64,000 bases of DNA, taken from contig OY821519.1 in NCBI GenBank assembly GCA_963682025.1, positions 15,971,378 through 16,035,377 of the forward strand. Direction: 5' to 3'. The stretch is from Cordilura impudica. Its lineage: Eukaryota; Arthropoda; Insecta; Diptera; Scathophagidae. Both the position numbers and the translations under genes were made by a program. Every line of letters starts with the position of its first letter. The stretch's first letter is position 1. Shown here piece after piece: positions 24,613 to 34,135 of the stretch. The notes under the pieces were generated by a model. The model saw only the letters and a list, made by a program, of their open reading frames with translations. It made no database searches and was not told where the DNA came from.

Positions 24613-25212
24613 ATTGATTACAATCATTGTTCTATTATTTTTTTAATTAACACTTGATTTTATTCTATTTTCGCCAAATGTTGGACGGGACGAAGAGCGT
24701 CGGGTCAGCTATCCTTATAATTATAAGATATTGAATTCAGCTGAATTCGAAAAGTGTTGTATTCAAATTATATTATTGCGTTATCTGTTAACGGTCGATA
24801 ATTTTCGATTAAAAAAACTCGAAATTATGTCAATCAAAAAATCTCTTATGGACAAAGCGAAGTTTGCCGGGTCAACTAGTATACATATATATATAACTTT
24901 ATTTTTATAAATTGATTTTGTAAAATCACAAATTAAAAAATAACCTGTACCAAAATACATATACACGTGTGGTGGCAAAAATTATGAATCGTATGTAAAA
25001 CGACATTTTTGACAGACATACGGAATTACATATGGATAAAAAAAACATATGTAAAAATCACGTCGTGTGATATAACCTTAAGAGCGCTGGACTGACTTTT
25101 TCTATAGGAATTGTCACCGTTTCTAACGAACTTTGCAATTATGAAATCATTTAAACAAATTCAATAACATTTTTCATTGAAACAAAATTCAAAAACAGTT
25201 TTGAAATTATAT

Positions 25213-25515
25213 ACAGTATGCGACAAAACATATACACGAGCTTGTGGTTAATACGATATGGCTCCATAAGAATGACAAACACATTTGACTTTCGAATTAT
25301 TTTTATTTATTTATAAAATAAATCAGCTAAAACAGAATAAAAACAAACAAAATTTGTTATCAAAAATAAAAAATCCATATTAAATCTTTAATACAGTTTT
25401 TAGTACGCAACAAAACAATAGCACATTTTTTGTTTATTCAATGATTTTTCTAATATTTAGTTGCGTAGGCCTTATTTTTTAAACTTCTGCGTGGCATGGG
25501 CTGTATTAGACAGGG
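25213..25515 (-). pseudogene. Tc1-like element relic, 3' end
   Basis: Minus-strand translation ends LIQPMPRRSLKNKAYATKY followed by a stop, the standard Tc1-like C-terminus. Beyond it an AT-rich tail runs to ACAGTATGCGACAAAA near 25213, a Tc1-type terminal repeat. The upstream part of the same transposase may be the fragment at 27290-27589, separated by the hAT relic. Confidence 0.65.
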
Positions 25516-25659
25516 TCGGCCCAGTATTTCGGCTATCCCGAATGAATTAAAATGTATATCACACGTCTTTTGTTGAATTGTGAATTGCTAAAATTGCCTG
25601 CCTTTAGTCTTATTTAAATATACATAAATTTTTTATACATATAAATTTAAAAAAAACTT

Positions 25660-25734
25660 GGAAGAAAAAATTTGAATGAAAAAATAATATTTCATAGAAT
25701 TTGCACTCATGTTTCGAGTGCTGGGCTATACTAG
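25660..25734 (+). mobile_element. Helitron family B, 3' terminal fragment
   Basis: The 3' tail TTGCACTCATGTTTCGAGTG then CTGGGCTATACTAG before T. It is shared with the copies at 31081, 35306, 40217, 45490, 50772 and 61665. The region 25735-26104 has no gene. Confidence 0.65.
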
Positions 25735-26104
25735 TATATTTTTAAAAGACAAAGATTAAAAATTTTTATTACTCGTTTGTTATATTGAACAAGTCTCTTA
25801 GATGTCACAATAGTTAAAAGAACATTAAGTTCATCTTGTAAGTTTGTTAATTAACAAAACTGATCTTTTTCGAGGCATTACACATTTAAGAGCACTAGTC
25901 CGATAAAACGTCAGATGGCATGTCATTAATTTTGTTTACATCATATAAAAAACCAAAAACTTCACTATGGCTTTTAATTTGATGAAATCTTACACTTAAC
26001 GCATTAATGTAGTAAAATCAACTTTCTACCGCAATCTGGATTTTTCCATACCTTATTTAGGAGCAAGATCCTTGGCGTCTACTAAATGCCCTTGATATTA
26101 TAAA

Positions 26105-27290
26105 TCATTTTTCACATACATGAAAAAAATCTTCTGTGCTTTCTATTAAATTTTCAGCTTTTAATACTTCTACGTCAATGCTTTGTAGGGGTTTGCTCAC
26201 ATTTTTTATATGAAGTAATATATCGTACCATATTACTATGGAGCACACAAATGCGAAGTCAAGTATGTGGTTTGCCAAGCAGCTTGTCTCATGAGTAACC
26301 GTTTTATTTGCATTTTCTATTTGCTTATATAAACCAATGCTTTGTAGATTTGTTATTTCTTCTATTTGATATCTTAGAGGAGAAATTGAATCTGTGTTAC
26401 TTTCCAATCTGGTTTCACATAAAGGTTTTAATGTAAGGCTAGAAATTTGATTCTTAGTACTGTCCAGCGCTGAGTTGAAGCAGAGATGAGTTTATTTATG
26501 ATGAGATGATTTTAATCACCAAACTAAAGAAGGAATTGCAAATTGAGAAGCCTTGACAGCATCATTTAAAACAAAGTTGTGGGAGTGGCTAGTATTGGGA
26601 TGTAATATGTCCTAGGATTAATGTCCAAAATTCTATTTTATACTCCAATATTTTTTCCCTACATGTTCGAACCGCTGTCGTATCCTTCAATGGCTCTAAG
26701 CCTGTTGTTTATAATAGGGGCACAAAACCAAGAAATTGTTCACTTATTTGTACATCTTATGCAGCATTACCTAAATGAACAAAACGCACAATAATGGTCA
26801 TCTGTTCAACTCGAGATATGTCTGGAGTGCACTCCAAAGTGATGCTGTAATACTTAACAGCTTTCAAAGCAAACAAAATTTACTTTTTAATTTGGTCTTG
26901 AAGAATTTGGATGATTTCGTTCTGAATGTTTTTCCCTAAGTAGTGGTGACTCTTGTTTTCTCCCCTAGTTGTTATTCGTATATGTTCCTGTGAAACTGAA
27001 AAAAATCTTCAAAACGGTTCACCCATCTTTAAAAATTCCCATTATTATGTTGAAAGAATTTACCAGAGTCACATCTTAGGGGAAGAATCTGCTGAACTAT
27101 AAATTGCATTACGGCAAAGAGCCGTTCAATTACACTTCTCCAATGCAAAATTTGTGCATTTAGTTTCTTTAGAGTTTCTGCATCAACTGTGTTGCCAGAT
27201 GTTAGTTCTAGGGAGAGCTCCACCCACATTCGTTGTGATTCTTTGTGATTTGGGGATTTACCACGACTTGACAAAGCTTCATTCCCTCCT
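26105..27290 (-). pseudogene. hAT-superfamily relic, ZMYM1/DUF4371-like transposase
   Basis: Minus-strand pieces in order: HWRSVIERLFAVMQFI with LPLRCDSGKF and NNGNF at 27029-27140; a stretch around 26640-26860 reading KYYSITLECTPDISRVEQMT, then EGYDSGSNM; and 26105-26407 with SPLRYQIEEI, ETSCLANHILDFAF and IVIWYDILLHIKNVSKPLQS. These are conserved blocks of the DUF4371/ZMYM1-type hAT proteins common in insects. Many stops, no terminal repeats seen. It is joined at 27290 to a Tc1-like fragment in one chimeric open frame of 113 codons. Confidence 0.75.
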
Positions 27291-27589
27291 CCGTGTTTTA
27301 CCTTGCCTTGAGTATACCGCGGATTAAGACGTTGTCTGCGTACTAGCCTAAATCCATCAGAACTTTTCAAATGAAACTTTGGCTCATCAGAGAAAAGTAC
27401 GGTCTTCCATTAGGTTGTACTTCAGTTTATGTGTTCTTTTGCATATTCCATTCTAGCTAGTCTGTGTTGGTGGAAATAAATTTTTTTTTGCACTTCAGTA
27501 TGGTTTTAACCCACTTGCATTAGCTCGTCTTTGGATGTATATTATTGAAACATTTACTTGCAATTGGTTTGCAATAGACCTTGCTTATA
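27290..27589 (-). pseudogene. Tc1-like transposase relic, central part
   Basis: Minus-strand blocks: ARSIANQLQVNVSIIYIQRR (second helix-turn-helix), RLARMEYAKEHIN, then SDEPKFHLKSSDG with the first catalytic D, and GKVKHGGG. The reading then breaks into hAT sequence. At 27588-27589 a TA marks the mariner insertion; across it the Tc1 sequence seems to resume. Confidence 0.7.
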
Positions 27590-28769
27590 AAGGGTCCGCC
27601 ATCTAACGTTTTATCCTTCCGCTGAACGAATATGGTTGTGTATACGCTTGAACAATGCTGGGAAACATTGCGACATTACTTTGAAAATCATGGTAATGTT
27701 GCAGAATGTGTGCGAAAATTGCGTACGGATTTTGGAAGAAGAGAAGCACCGTCAGCTCCGTATGTTCGTTATCTTGTGAAAACAAATGAAAGAAACTGGC
27801 ATCCTCATCGATAAACCAAAGCGTGAAAAGCCAAAAACAGTGCGTACACCCGAGAATATTGCTGCTGTTGCAGAAAGTGTGCGTGAAGCGCCATCAACAT
27901 CAATTCACCGTCGTTCTCAAGAATTGAACATTTCGGAGGCATCATTGAGACGAATTTTGCATAAAGACCTTGGTATGACGCCATACAAAGTCCAATTGGT
28001 TCAGGAGTTGAAGCCAACTGACAATCCAATGCGTTTTCGCTTCGCTAAGTGGGCCTGCGATCGACTTACAGAAGATGCCGATTTTGCCAAAAAAAATCAT
28101 CTTTTCAGATGAAGCTCATTTTGATCTTGGCGGGTATGTAAACAAGCAAAATTGTCGCATTTGGGGCACAGAAAACCCGCACGCATACATTGAAAAGCCG
28201 ATACACCCAAAACGAGTCACTGTTTGGTGCGGATTTTGGTCCAGAGGCATAATTGGGCAATTTTTCTTCGAAAATGAGTAAGGAGTGGCCGTTACAGTCA
28301 ATGGCGATCGGGCCATGTAGAACGAATTTTTGTTCACAAAAATTGAAGAGGAGGATATTGGCAGCATTTGATGTCAACAGAACGGCGCTACGTGCCACAC
28401 AGCCGAAGCAGAGCTGATGTCGTTTGGCCACCTCGGAGCTGCGATTTGAAGCCGTTGGACTATTATTTGTGGTGTGCCCTCAAAGATAAGTGTTACGGCA
28501 ACAAGCCAGAGACAATTGACGCTTTAAAGGACAATATTCGTGAAGCCATTGTTGAAATACAGCTGCACACAATCGATAATGTGCTTAAAAATTGGATTGA
28601 TCGTATAGGCTACTGCATGCCCAGCCGAGGCAGCCATTTGAATGAAATTATTTTCCATTATTAACCGGAAGGATTGTACTTTCAAATGAAAAAAGAAATT
28701 TGAGATAGTATTCAGTAGTTTTTTTTTAGAGCATTTTCAAAAAAAAAAAAAGTTATTTGGCGGACCCTT
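27590..28769 (+). mobile_element. mariner-type element with TA duplications, decayed
   Basis: 1,180 bp. Terminal repeats AAGGGTCCGCCA and TGGCGGACCCTT, with TA at both borders (27588-27589 and 28770-28771). The transposase runs through four reading pieces (next entry). Confidence 0.9.
27632..28664 (+). pseudogene. mariner transposase, frameshifted and deleted
   Basis: Starts MVVYTLEQCWETLRHYFENH at the true ATG. Frameshifts occur near 27790 and in the A-run at 28090, and about 45 codons covering the second catalytic aspartate are lost near 28360. Surviving motifs are the helix-turn-helix [26 protein letters not shown] with the first [17 protein letters not shown] with the last D, and a C-terminal GSHLNEIIFHY. 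A Tc1/mariner with aspartate as third residue, related to but distinct from 36191-37493. Confidence 0.85.
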
Positions 28770-28909
28770 TATAATGGGATCCATTTTTTTTTTATTTATT
28801 CTTTCTTTATTAGTATTCATAATACTTTAAAATTTCTCATTAAAAATTTATAATTAAAATACATAAGATATTTAAATAATTTCATTGTTTCTATTATTGT
28901 TTTAATCGT

Positions 28910-29090
28910 TATTTTATATTCCGCGGCCTACCACCCTTATGTTTGGCCTGAAGTACGGAAGCGGCTAATAATATGCGAAATCACACTATGATTTATTCCA
29001 AACTTGTTTGCAATGGATGTCAGTGATTCGCCTCCTTTATAGCCATTTAATAATTTTTCTTTTACTAGCACTGCATACTTATTATTAACG
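28910..29090 (-). pseudogene. Tc1-like N-terminal DNA-binding domain relic
   Basis: Minus-strand reading: EKLLNGYKGGESLTSIANKF, then GINHSVISHIISRFRTSG, the first helix-turn-helix of a Tc1-like transposase. It may be the beginning of the relic at 27290-27589, now separated by the mariner, though non-coding sequence in between makes this uncertain. Confidence 0.6.
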
Positions 29091-31080
29091 ATTTTTTTTA
29101 TATAAAATTATTCCAAAACATGAGCAATGACTCTGAAAGATCAGGAACGACTATAAACACGTGCAAATTTTTTCAAATTGTTCTTGCAATGTCCAAAAAA
29201 TAGTTTTTATTATTTAACGGTAATTGTTGTTGGCCAAATTCAATTTCTATGCAAATGGCATCACCATGACAATTAAGTCAAGACACAAACCATCTTCATT
29301 TGGCAATGTCATTAGTTTTGGAATTAAACCAAAAATTTGTAAAAGCTCTTATAATGATGGCAACGTTAGCTCAAACTATTTTTATTGTTTCTTGGTTTCT
29401 CCGTTATTTAGATAGATGGACATATTTTTTTTTAGTGTTCAAAAATTTATATTAAAAAAACAAGCGAATTTTATAAATTTGAACTTTCTCATAATAATTT
29501 ATGAGTGCTTTTTATAAAAACGAAACATTACAAAAAATATTTAAAATATTTGAGGTGAATTTCTAAAAATAAAATTTTTAAATACAAATTTTAATTTTTT
29601 TTATATATATTTTTTTAATTTAATTATTTTCTATAAAAATAAAAAATCTTATTTTCGATCTTTATCTTTATCTGTTTTTGGTTACTGATGAGGGTTGGTG
29701 ACTCTTCCCAAAACAGCTGTATAACCTGTCAATGTTTTTTGCTTTATTTAAAGTAAAACCATTTGATCTTGAGCATGAATAATTTCAAACTCAATCATAC
29801 AAATTTTAATTAAAAAAAAATTCAAAATGATAGCCTTAGAAAGGTTTATTCTCTTAATTTTATAAAATAAGCCCATCAAATTATCTCCAACACTTAAACG
29901 TGGAATTACACGTCGAATTATTTCCAAATAAATTTTAAACGTTTCGTTTTCAAACATGAGCACAATAATGGACGATGATGGGGACACAACGATAGTTTTA
30001 AGAATTTTCTGTGCATCTTTAATATCAATTCCTGATGCTATTCGAAGAATAGCGAAAAATTGGAAAAACAAAATTAAAGAAACAATTTTTCAAAATATGA
30101 CGAAATAATTTTTTAATTAACAATAACTTATAGCTATATTTTATAAAATGTAAATTTGTAAAGAACCATTCTAATTTTAGAAATTAACCTCAAATAATTT
30201 CTAACAAATTTCGTACGTATCGATCGATACCTTTCGTTTCAAAAGAAGAGCAAATTGATCATTTTATTACTGATTGACTCCTTTTGTTGAGTGAAACATA
30301 AAAAATTTAGAAATTTTTATGAATATGATTGAGGTTAGTTTAAAACATTTTATATTTTCATTCAAATTTAAAACGAAGCACAAACAAAATGAGGGCTTTA
30401 TATTAATTAGGAATTTTTGTTTAACACGAGCCGCTTGAAATTTGTATTTTTAAAAATTAAAATTTTTTAAATTCACCCCAATCATATTCATATGAATTTT
30501 AAAAATTTTTATTTTTCTTTTTATAAAAGGAGCCAATTAGACATAAATTTACGATATTTTTCATGCATATTTCAAAAGTTTATTCTATAAAATGTGCCAT
30601 AAGAGTATAAACACAATAAGACCGTTGCGGTGTTTTTCACCGCACAGAAAAAAATTATTGAATAAGTTTTTGACCAGTTGTATTTATATTTTAATTTCTT
30701 TTAAACAGTTGTGGTCAGACTTAAGCTTATAATTTGTAAAAAAACAATAAATTAAATCAAAAGTTGTTGTCTTTATTTTTTTCTTCACTCTACCATTCTT
30801 TGATGAGCTTTCGACTTTCACAGAACTGTGATATTAGTCGTTAGATTTAAACTGTGATTTTCTTTTTACTTTTTTGATTATCAATTTTTATTAATTTATA
30901 TAATTTTATTAATTTTGTGTCGTAATTTCCAGTTTTTTATCTTTAAATTTATTAAGTCATAATGACTTGACAACACAAAACAGAATTAATCAACTTTAAA
31001 CATTTTACACTCCTGAAGAAGTTGAAAACCAATCAACGAAACGAAACAAAAGAGTGAGGGATAAATTAATAATTTTTGAT
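29091..31080. other. AT-rich intergenic DNA, no gene supported
   Basis: Contains a 107-codon minus frame at 29748-30071 with no recognised domain or motif. A short motif (GAGGTGAATTTC) near 29552 recurs inverted near 30470 and again near 33902, hinting at a decayed repeat. The palindrome CGTACGTATCGATCGATACC sits near 30213. Nothing else identified. Confidence 0.35.
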
Positions 31081-31432
31081 TAGCAGATTCCAGTCCTCGA
31101 AATTCGAGTGTAAATCCTAAGAAATTTTATTTTTTCATTAAATAAAGACCCTAAAGGTATGCTAATCAATTATAGCCAAATCACAAATCAACACAAAAAA
31201 CAAACTCATTTTTAAGGCAAACACATTAAAAAATTTAATAAACACACACATAGCATTGTATAACTTTACTCAAAATAAAGGAACAAATTTAAAAATCTGT
31301 TAAACTGAAAATCGGCTATAAAGTAATACCTTTCAAATAACATAAGTTTAGTCAAAATCGGGATAAAACGGTAGAACAAAACATCGGTCACAAGAAATCG
31401 CCTAGTCTATTAATATTATAGATTTAATTTAT
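31081..31432 (-). mobile_element. Helitron family B, copy 1 (non-autonomous)
   Basis: On the minus strand it starts TCTATAATATTAATAG after an A and carries GATTTCTTGTGACCGATG. It ends with a hairpin region around CACTCGAATTTCGAGGAC and ATCTGCTA. The 5' TC, 3' hairpin about 12 nt before CTAG (here CTAA) and A/T site fit a canonical non-autonomous Helitron. Length about 350 bp. Confidence 0.7.
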
Positions 31433-31633
31433 TATTTTTTACAGCTTATAAGCATAAAAGTGACCACAACAGCCCAAAAGAAATTAAAATATGAAATTAA
31501 ATTTTTCATCATTTATTCTTTATCTAATGTTGCTATTATTACCAAATTTTCATGTTTACTTTCAATTTTTGAACTCTTAATCTTCCTCTAATGTTATCAT
31601 ATTTTTTAAAAAAATTCTGTATTGAATACCAAT

Positions 31634-33717
31634 TAAAAAAAAAATCACAGGGGAGATGTGTAAACATCTAGTAATTAAAAATTTTTTATGGCACTCAATT
31701 GGTTCATTTTTCATATATTATTTTTCATTTGTCGTTTTCCATTTTTCATTTTTTATTTTTCATTTGTCATTTTCCATTTTTCATATTTCGTTCTACATGT
31801 TTCTTTTTAAATTTTTAATATATTATTTTACATTTTTCATTTTTCATTTGTCGTTTTCCATTTTTAATTTTTCATTTGTCATTTTCCATTTTTCATTTTT
31901 TATATTTTTTTTTAATTCAATTCCATTTATTGTAATATTAAAAGCCACATTTGGCCAATGATACTAATACTTATATATAAATATTGATACTAATACTAAA
32001 TATTACGGAGTATAGCAAATATGTACATAATTCAAAATTTTTCAATTTTTAATTCTCATTTTCCTTTTTTTCTTTTTCATTTTTTATTTTTCATTTTTAA
32101 TTTTTCGTTTTTCATTTTTTATTTTTAATTTTTAATTTTTAATTTTTAATTTTTAATTTTTAATTTTTAATTTTTAATTTTTAATTTTTAATTTTTAATT
32201 TTTAATTTTTAATTTTTAATTTTTAATTTTTAATTTTTAATTTTTAATTTTTAATTTTTAATTTTTAATTTTTAATTTTTAATTTTTAATTTTTAATTTT
32301 TAATTTTTAATTTTTAATTTTTAATTTTTAATTTTTAATTTTTAATTTTTAATTTTTAATTTTTAATTTTTAATTTTTAATTTTTAATTTTTAATTTTTA
32401 ATTTTTAATTTTTAATTTTTAATTTTTAATTTTTAATTTTTAATTTTTAATTTTTAATTTTTAATTTTTAATTTTTAATTTTTAATTTTTAATTTTTAAT
32501 TTTTAATTTTTAATTTTTAATTTTTAATTTTTTATTTTTTGTTATTCATTTTTCATATACCTTTTTTTATTTTTCATTTTTTGTTATTAATTTTTCATGT
32601 TTAATTTTTAATTTTCATTTTCCGTTTTTCGTTTTTCACTTTTCATTTTTTATTTTTCATTTTCCATTTTCCATTTTTAATTTTTTTTTTAATTTTTCAT
32701 ATTCTTTTTAATTTTTTATTATTCATTTTTTATTTTTTATTTTTCATTCTTCATTTTTCTTTTTTCTTTTTTCATTTTTCATTTTTCATTTTTCATTTTT
32801 CATTTTTCATTCTTCATTTTTCATTTTTCATTTTTTATTTTTCATTTTTAATTTTTAATTTTTAATTTTTCATTTTTCATTTTTTATTTTTCATTTTTCA
32901 TTTTTAATTTTTCATTTATTTTTTATTTTTAATTTTTTATTTTTCATTTTTCATTTTTCATTTTCTTTTTACGTTCTTCATTTTTCATTTTTCGTTTTTC
33001 GTTTTTCGTTTCTCACTTTTCATTTTTTATTTTTAATTTTCCATTTTTCGTTTTTCATTTTTTTTTATTTTTCATTTTTTATTTTTCATTATTCATGTTT
33101 AATTTTTCATATTTCTTTTTAATTTTTTATTATTCATTTTTTATTTTTTATTTTTCATTCTTCATTTTTCTTTTTTCATTTTTCATTTGTCATATTTCAT
33201 TTTTCATTTTTCATTTTTCATTCTTCATTTTTCTTTTTCTTTTTTCATTTTTCATTTTTCAATTTTCATTTTAATTTTTAATTTTTCATTTATTTTTTAT
33301 TTTTCAGTTTTCTTTTTACGTTCTTCATTTTTATTTTTCATTTTTCGTATTTCCTTTTTCATTTTTCATATTTCTTTTTCATTCTTTATTTTTTATTTTT
33401 AATTTTTCTTTTTTCATTTTTCATTTTTCATTTTTCATTTTTCATTTTTCATTTTTCATTTTTCATTTTTCATTTTTAATTTTTAATTTTTTATTTTTTA
33501 TTTTTCATTTGCATTTTTCATTTTGAATTTTTCGTTTTTATTTTTTAATTTTTGATTTTTAATTATTTATTATATATTTTTCATTTTCAAAAACGTTATT
33601 ATATATTATAATTTTTTCACCAATACAATCATAAGTCACACCGATTTTGTCTTACGTCTTTGTGATTCTATTGTGAAACAGATTTTTACCCCCCCCTGCG
33701 TGTTTACACATCAAAAA
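31634..33717 (+). mobile_element. Tandem-repeat-bearing element family, member A
   Basis: The left end has AAAAAAATCACAGGGGAGATG and GATGTGTAAACATCTA at 31655-31670. The right end has a hairpin (CAATACAATC at 33621-33630 with GATTCTATTG at 33664-33673), a C-run, CTGCGTG and TGTTTACACATC at 33701-33712. The latter is the inverse of the left terminal motif. Between them lies ~1.9 kb of 7-bp repeats. The layout resembles Helentron-type elements with internal satellites (HINE-TR), but the assignment is inference. Confidence 0.7.
31690..33590 (+). repeat. 7-bp satellite array (AATTTTT / CATTTTT)
   Basis: Period-7 repeat. A homogeneous (AATTTTT)n block runs about 32115-32530, nearly 60 units. Flanking blocks mix CATTTTT, CGTTTTT and TATTTTT variants. 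A unique gap of ~120 bp lies near 31920-32040. Because 7 is not a multiple of 3, all frames stay open locally; the resulting phenylalanine-rich frames are artefacts. Confidence 0.95.
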
Positions 33718-34070
33718 TGATTGAAAAAAATATAAAAAAGTATTAACGGAAAAAAAGAAGAAAAAAATAAAAATAAGTGAAACAAAAATATTTACAACTT
33801 TTGTCGTTGAATCGAAGAACGTTCCGCACCGGTCTGGTTGTGCCTAATTGTAAAATGAAACAAATCATAACGGAACGTTTGAAATTTGTATGAAACCATT
33901 TGAGGTGAATTTCTTAAATATGAATTTTCCTATATATATACATTTTAAATGGAAAGCCAACAATAATACCCGCTATTCTCTTTCAAGTGAGGAACATTTA
34001 AATTTCCTTATTTCATTATCATTAAAATTCGTGTAAATAAAAGAAAACAGATTGTTTTTTTGTAAAAAAA
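33718..34070. other. Spacer between member A and the forkhead 3' end
   Basis: AT-rich. CGGAACGT appears near 33873 and its inverse GAACGTTCCG near 33818, forming a modest inverted pair. No gene. Confidence 0.35.
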
Positions 34071-34076
34071 TTTATT
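34071..34076 (-). terminator. Forkhead gene polyadenylation signal
   Basis: TTTATT on the plus strand reads AATAAA on the minus strand, 59 bp after the forkhead stop codon. Confidence 0.6.
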
Positions 34077-34135
34077 TAAAAACTATTTGTCTTAATATCA
34101 CACAAGTTAAATACAATCAATAACGAATTTTCACC

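Larger units (their letters stand above)
23030..24879 (+). mobile_element. Internally deleted autonomous-type Helitron
   Basis: Starts TCTATAAATATATAAATG after an A and ends GGGTCAACTAG before a T. The 5' TC, 3' CTRR end and A/T insertion site are canonical. An imperfect hairpin precedes the 3' end. A second Helitron-like tail (GGGTCAGCTAT) near 24705 suggests a duplicated terminus. Three irregular ~140-bp direct repeats built around GGATAAGTGGGCGTGGTACC lie at 23305, 23447 and 23585. Coding remains come from both ends of the Rep-helicase protein; the Rep and most helicase motifs are deleted. Confidence 0.82.
22769..25077. mobile_element. TTAA-flanked MITE, copy 1, split by a Helitron
   Basis: The left end AGGTGCTATCACATGACGTG is the inverse of the right end around CACGTCGTGTGATATAACC. 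TTAA lies at both borders (22765-22768 and 25078-25081). A TTAA target suggests a piggyBac-type or Sola3-type MITE. The Helitron at 23030-24879 is inserted within it. A second copy of the family at 41497-43995 is split by a Penelope-like element. Confidence 0.65.

Noticed and set aside
29748..30071. 107-codon minus-strand frame
   Set aside because: No recognisable motif, no splice context and AT-driven composition; not enough to call a gene.
31656..33402. Long phenylalanine/isoleucine/histidine-rich open frames (also 54060-54371, 54650-54907, 56116-56442)
   Set aside because: They are translations of the 7-bp array, open only because the repeat lacks stops; not genes.
31690..33590. Possible CRISPR-like direct repeats
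   Set aside because: Pure tandem repeat without spacers, in a eukaryotic genome.
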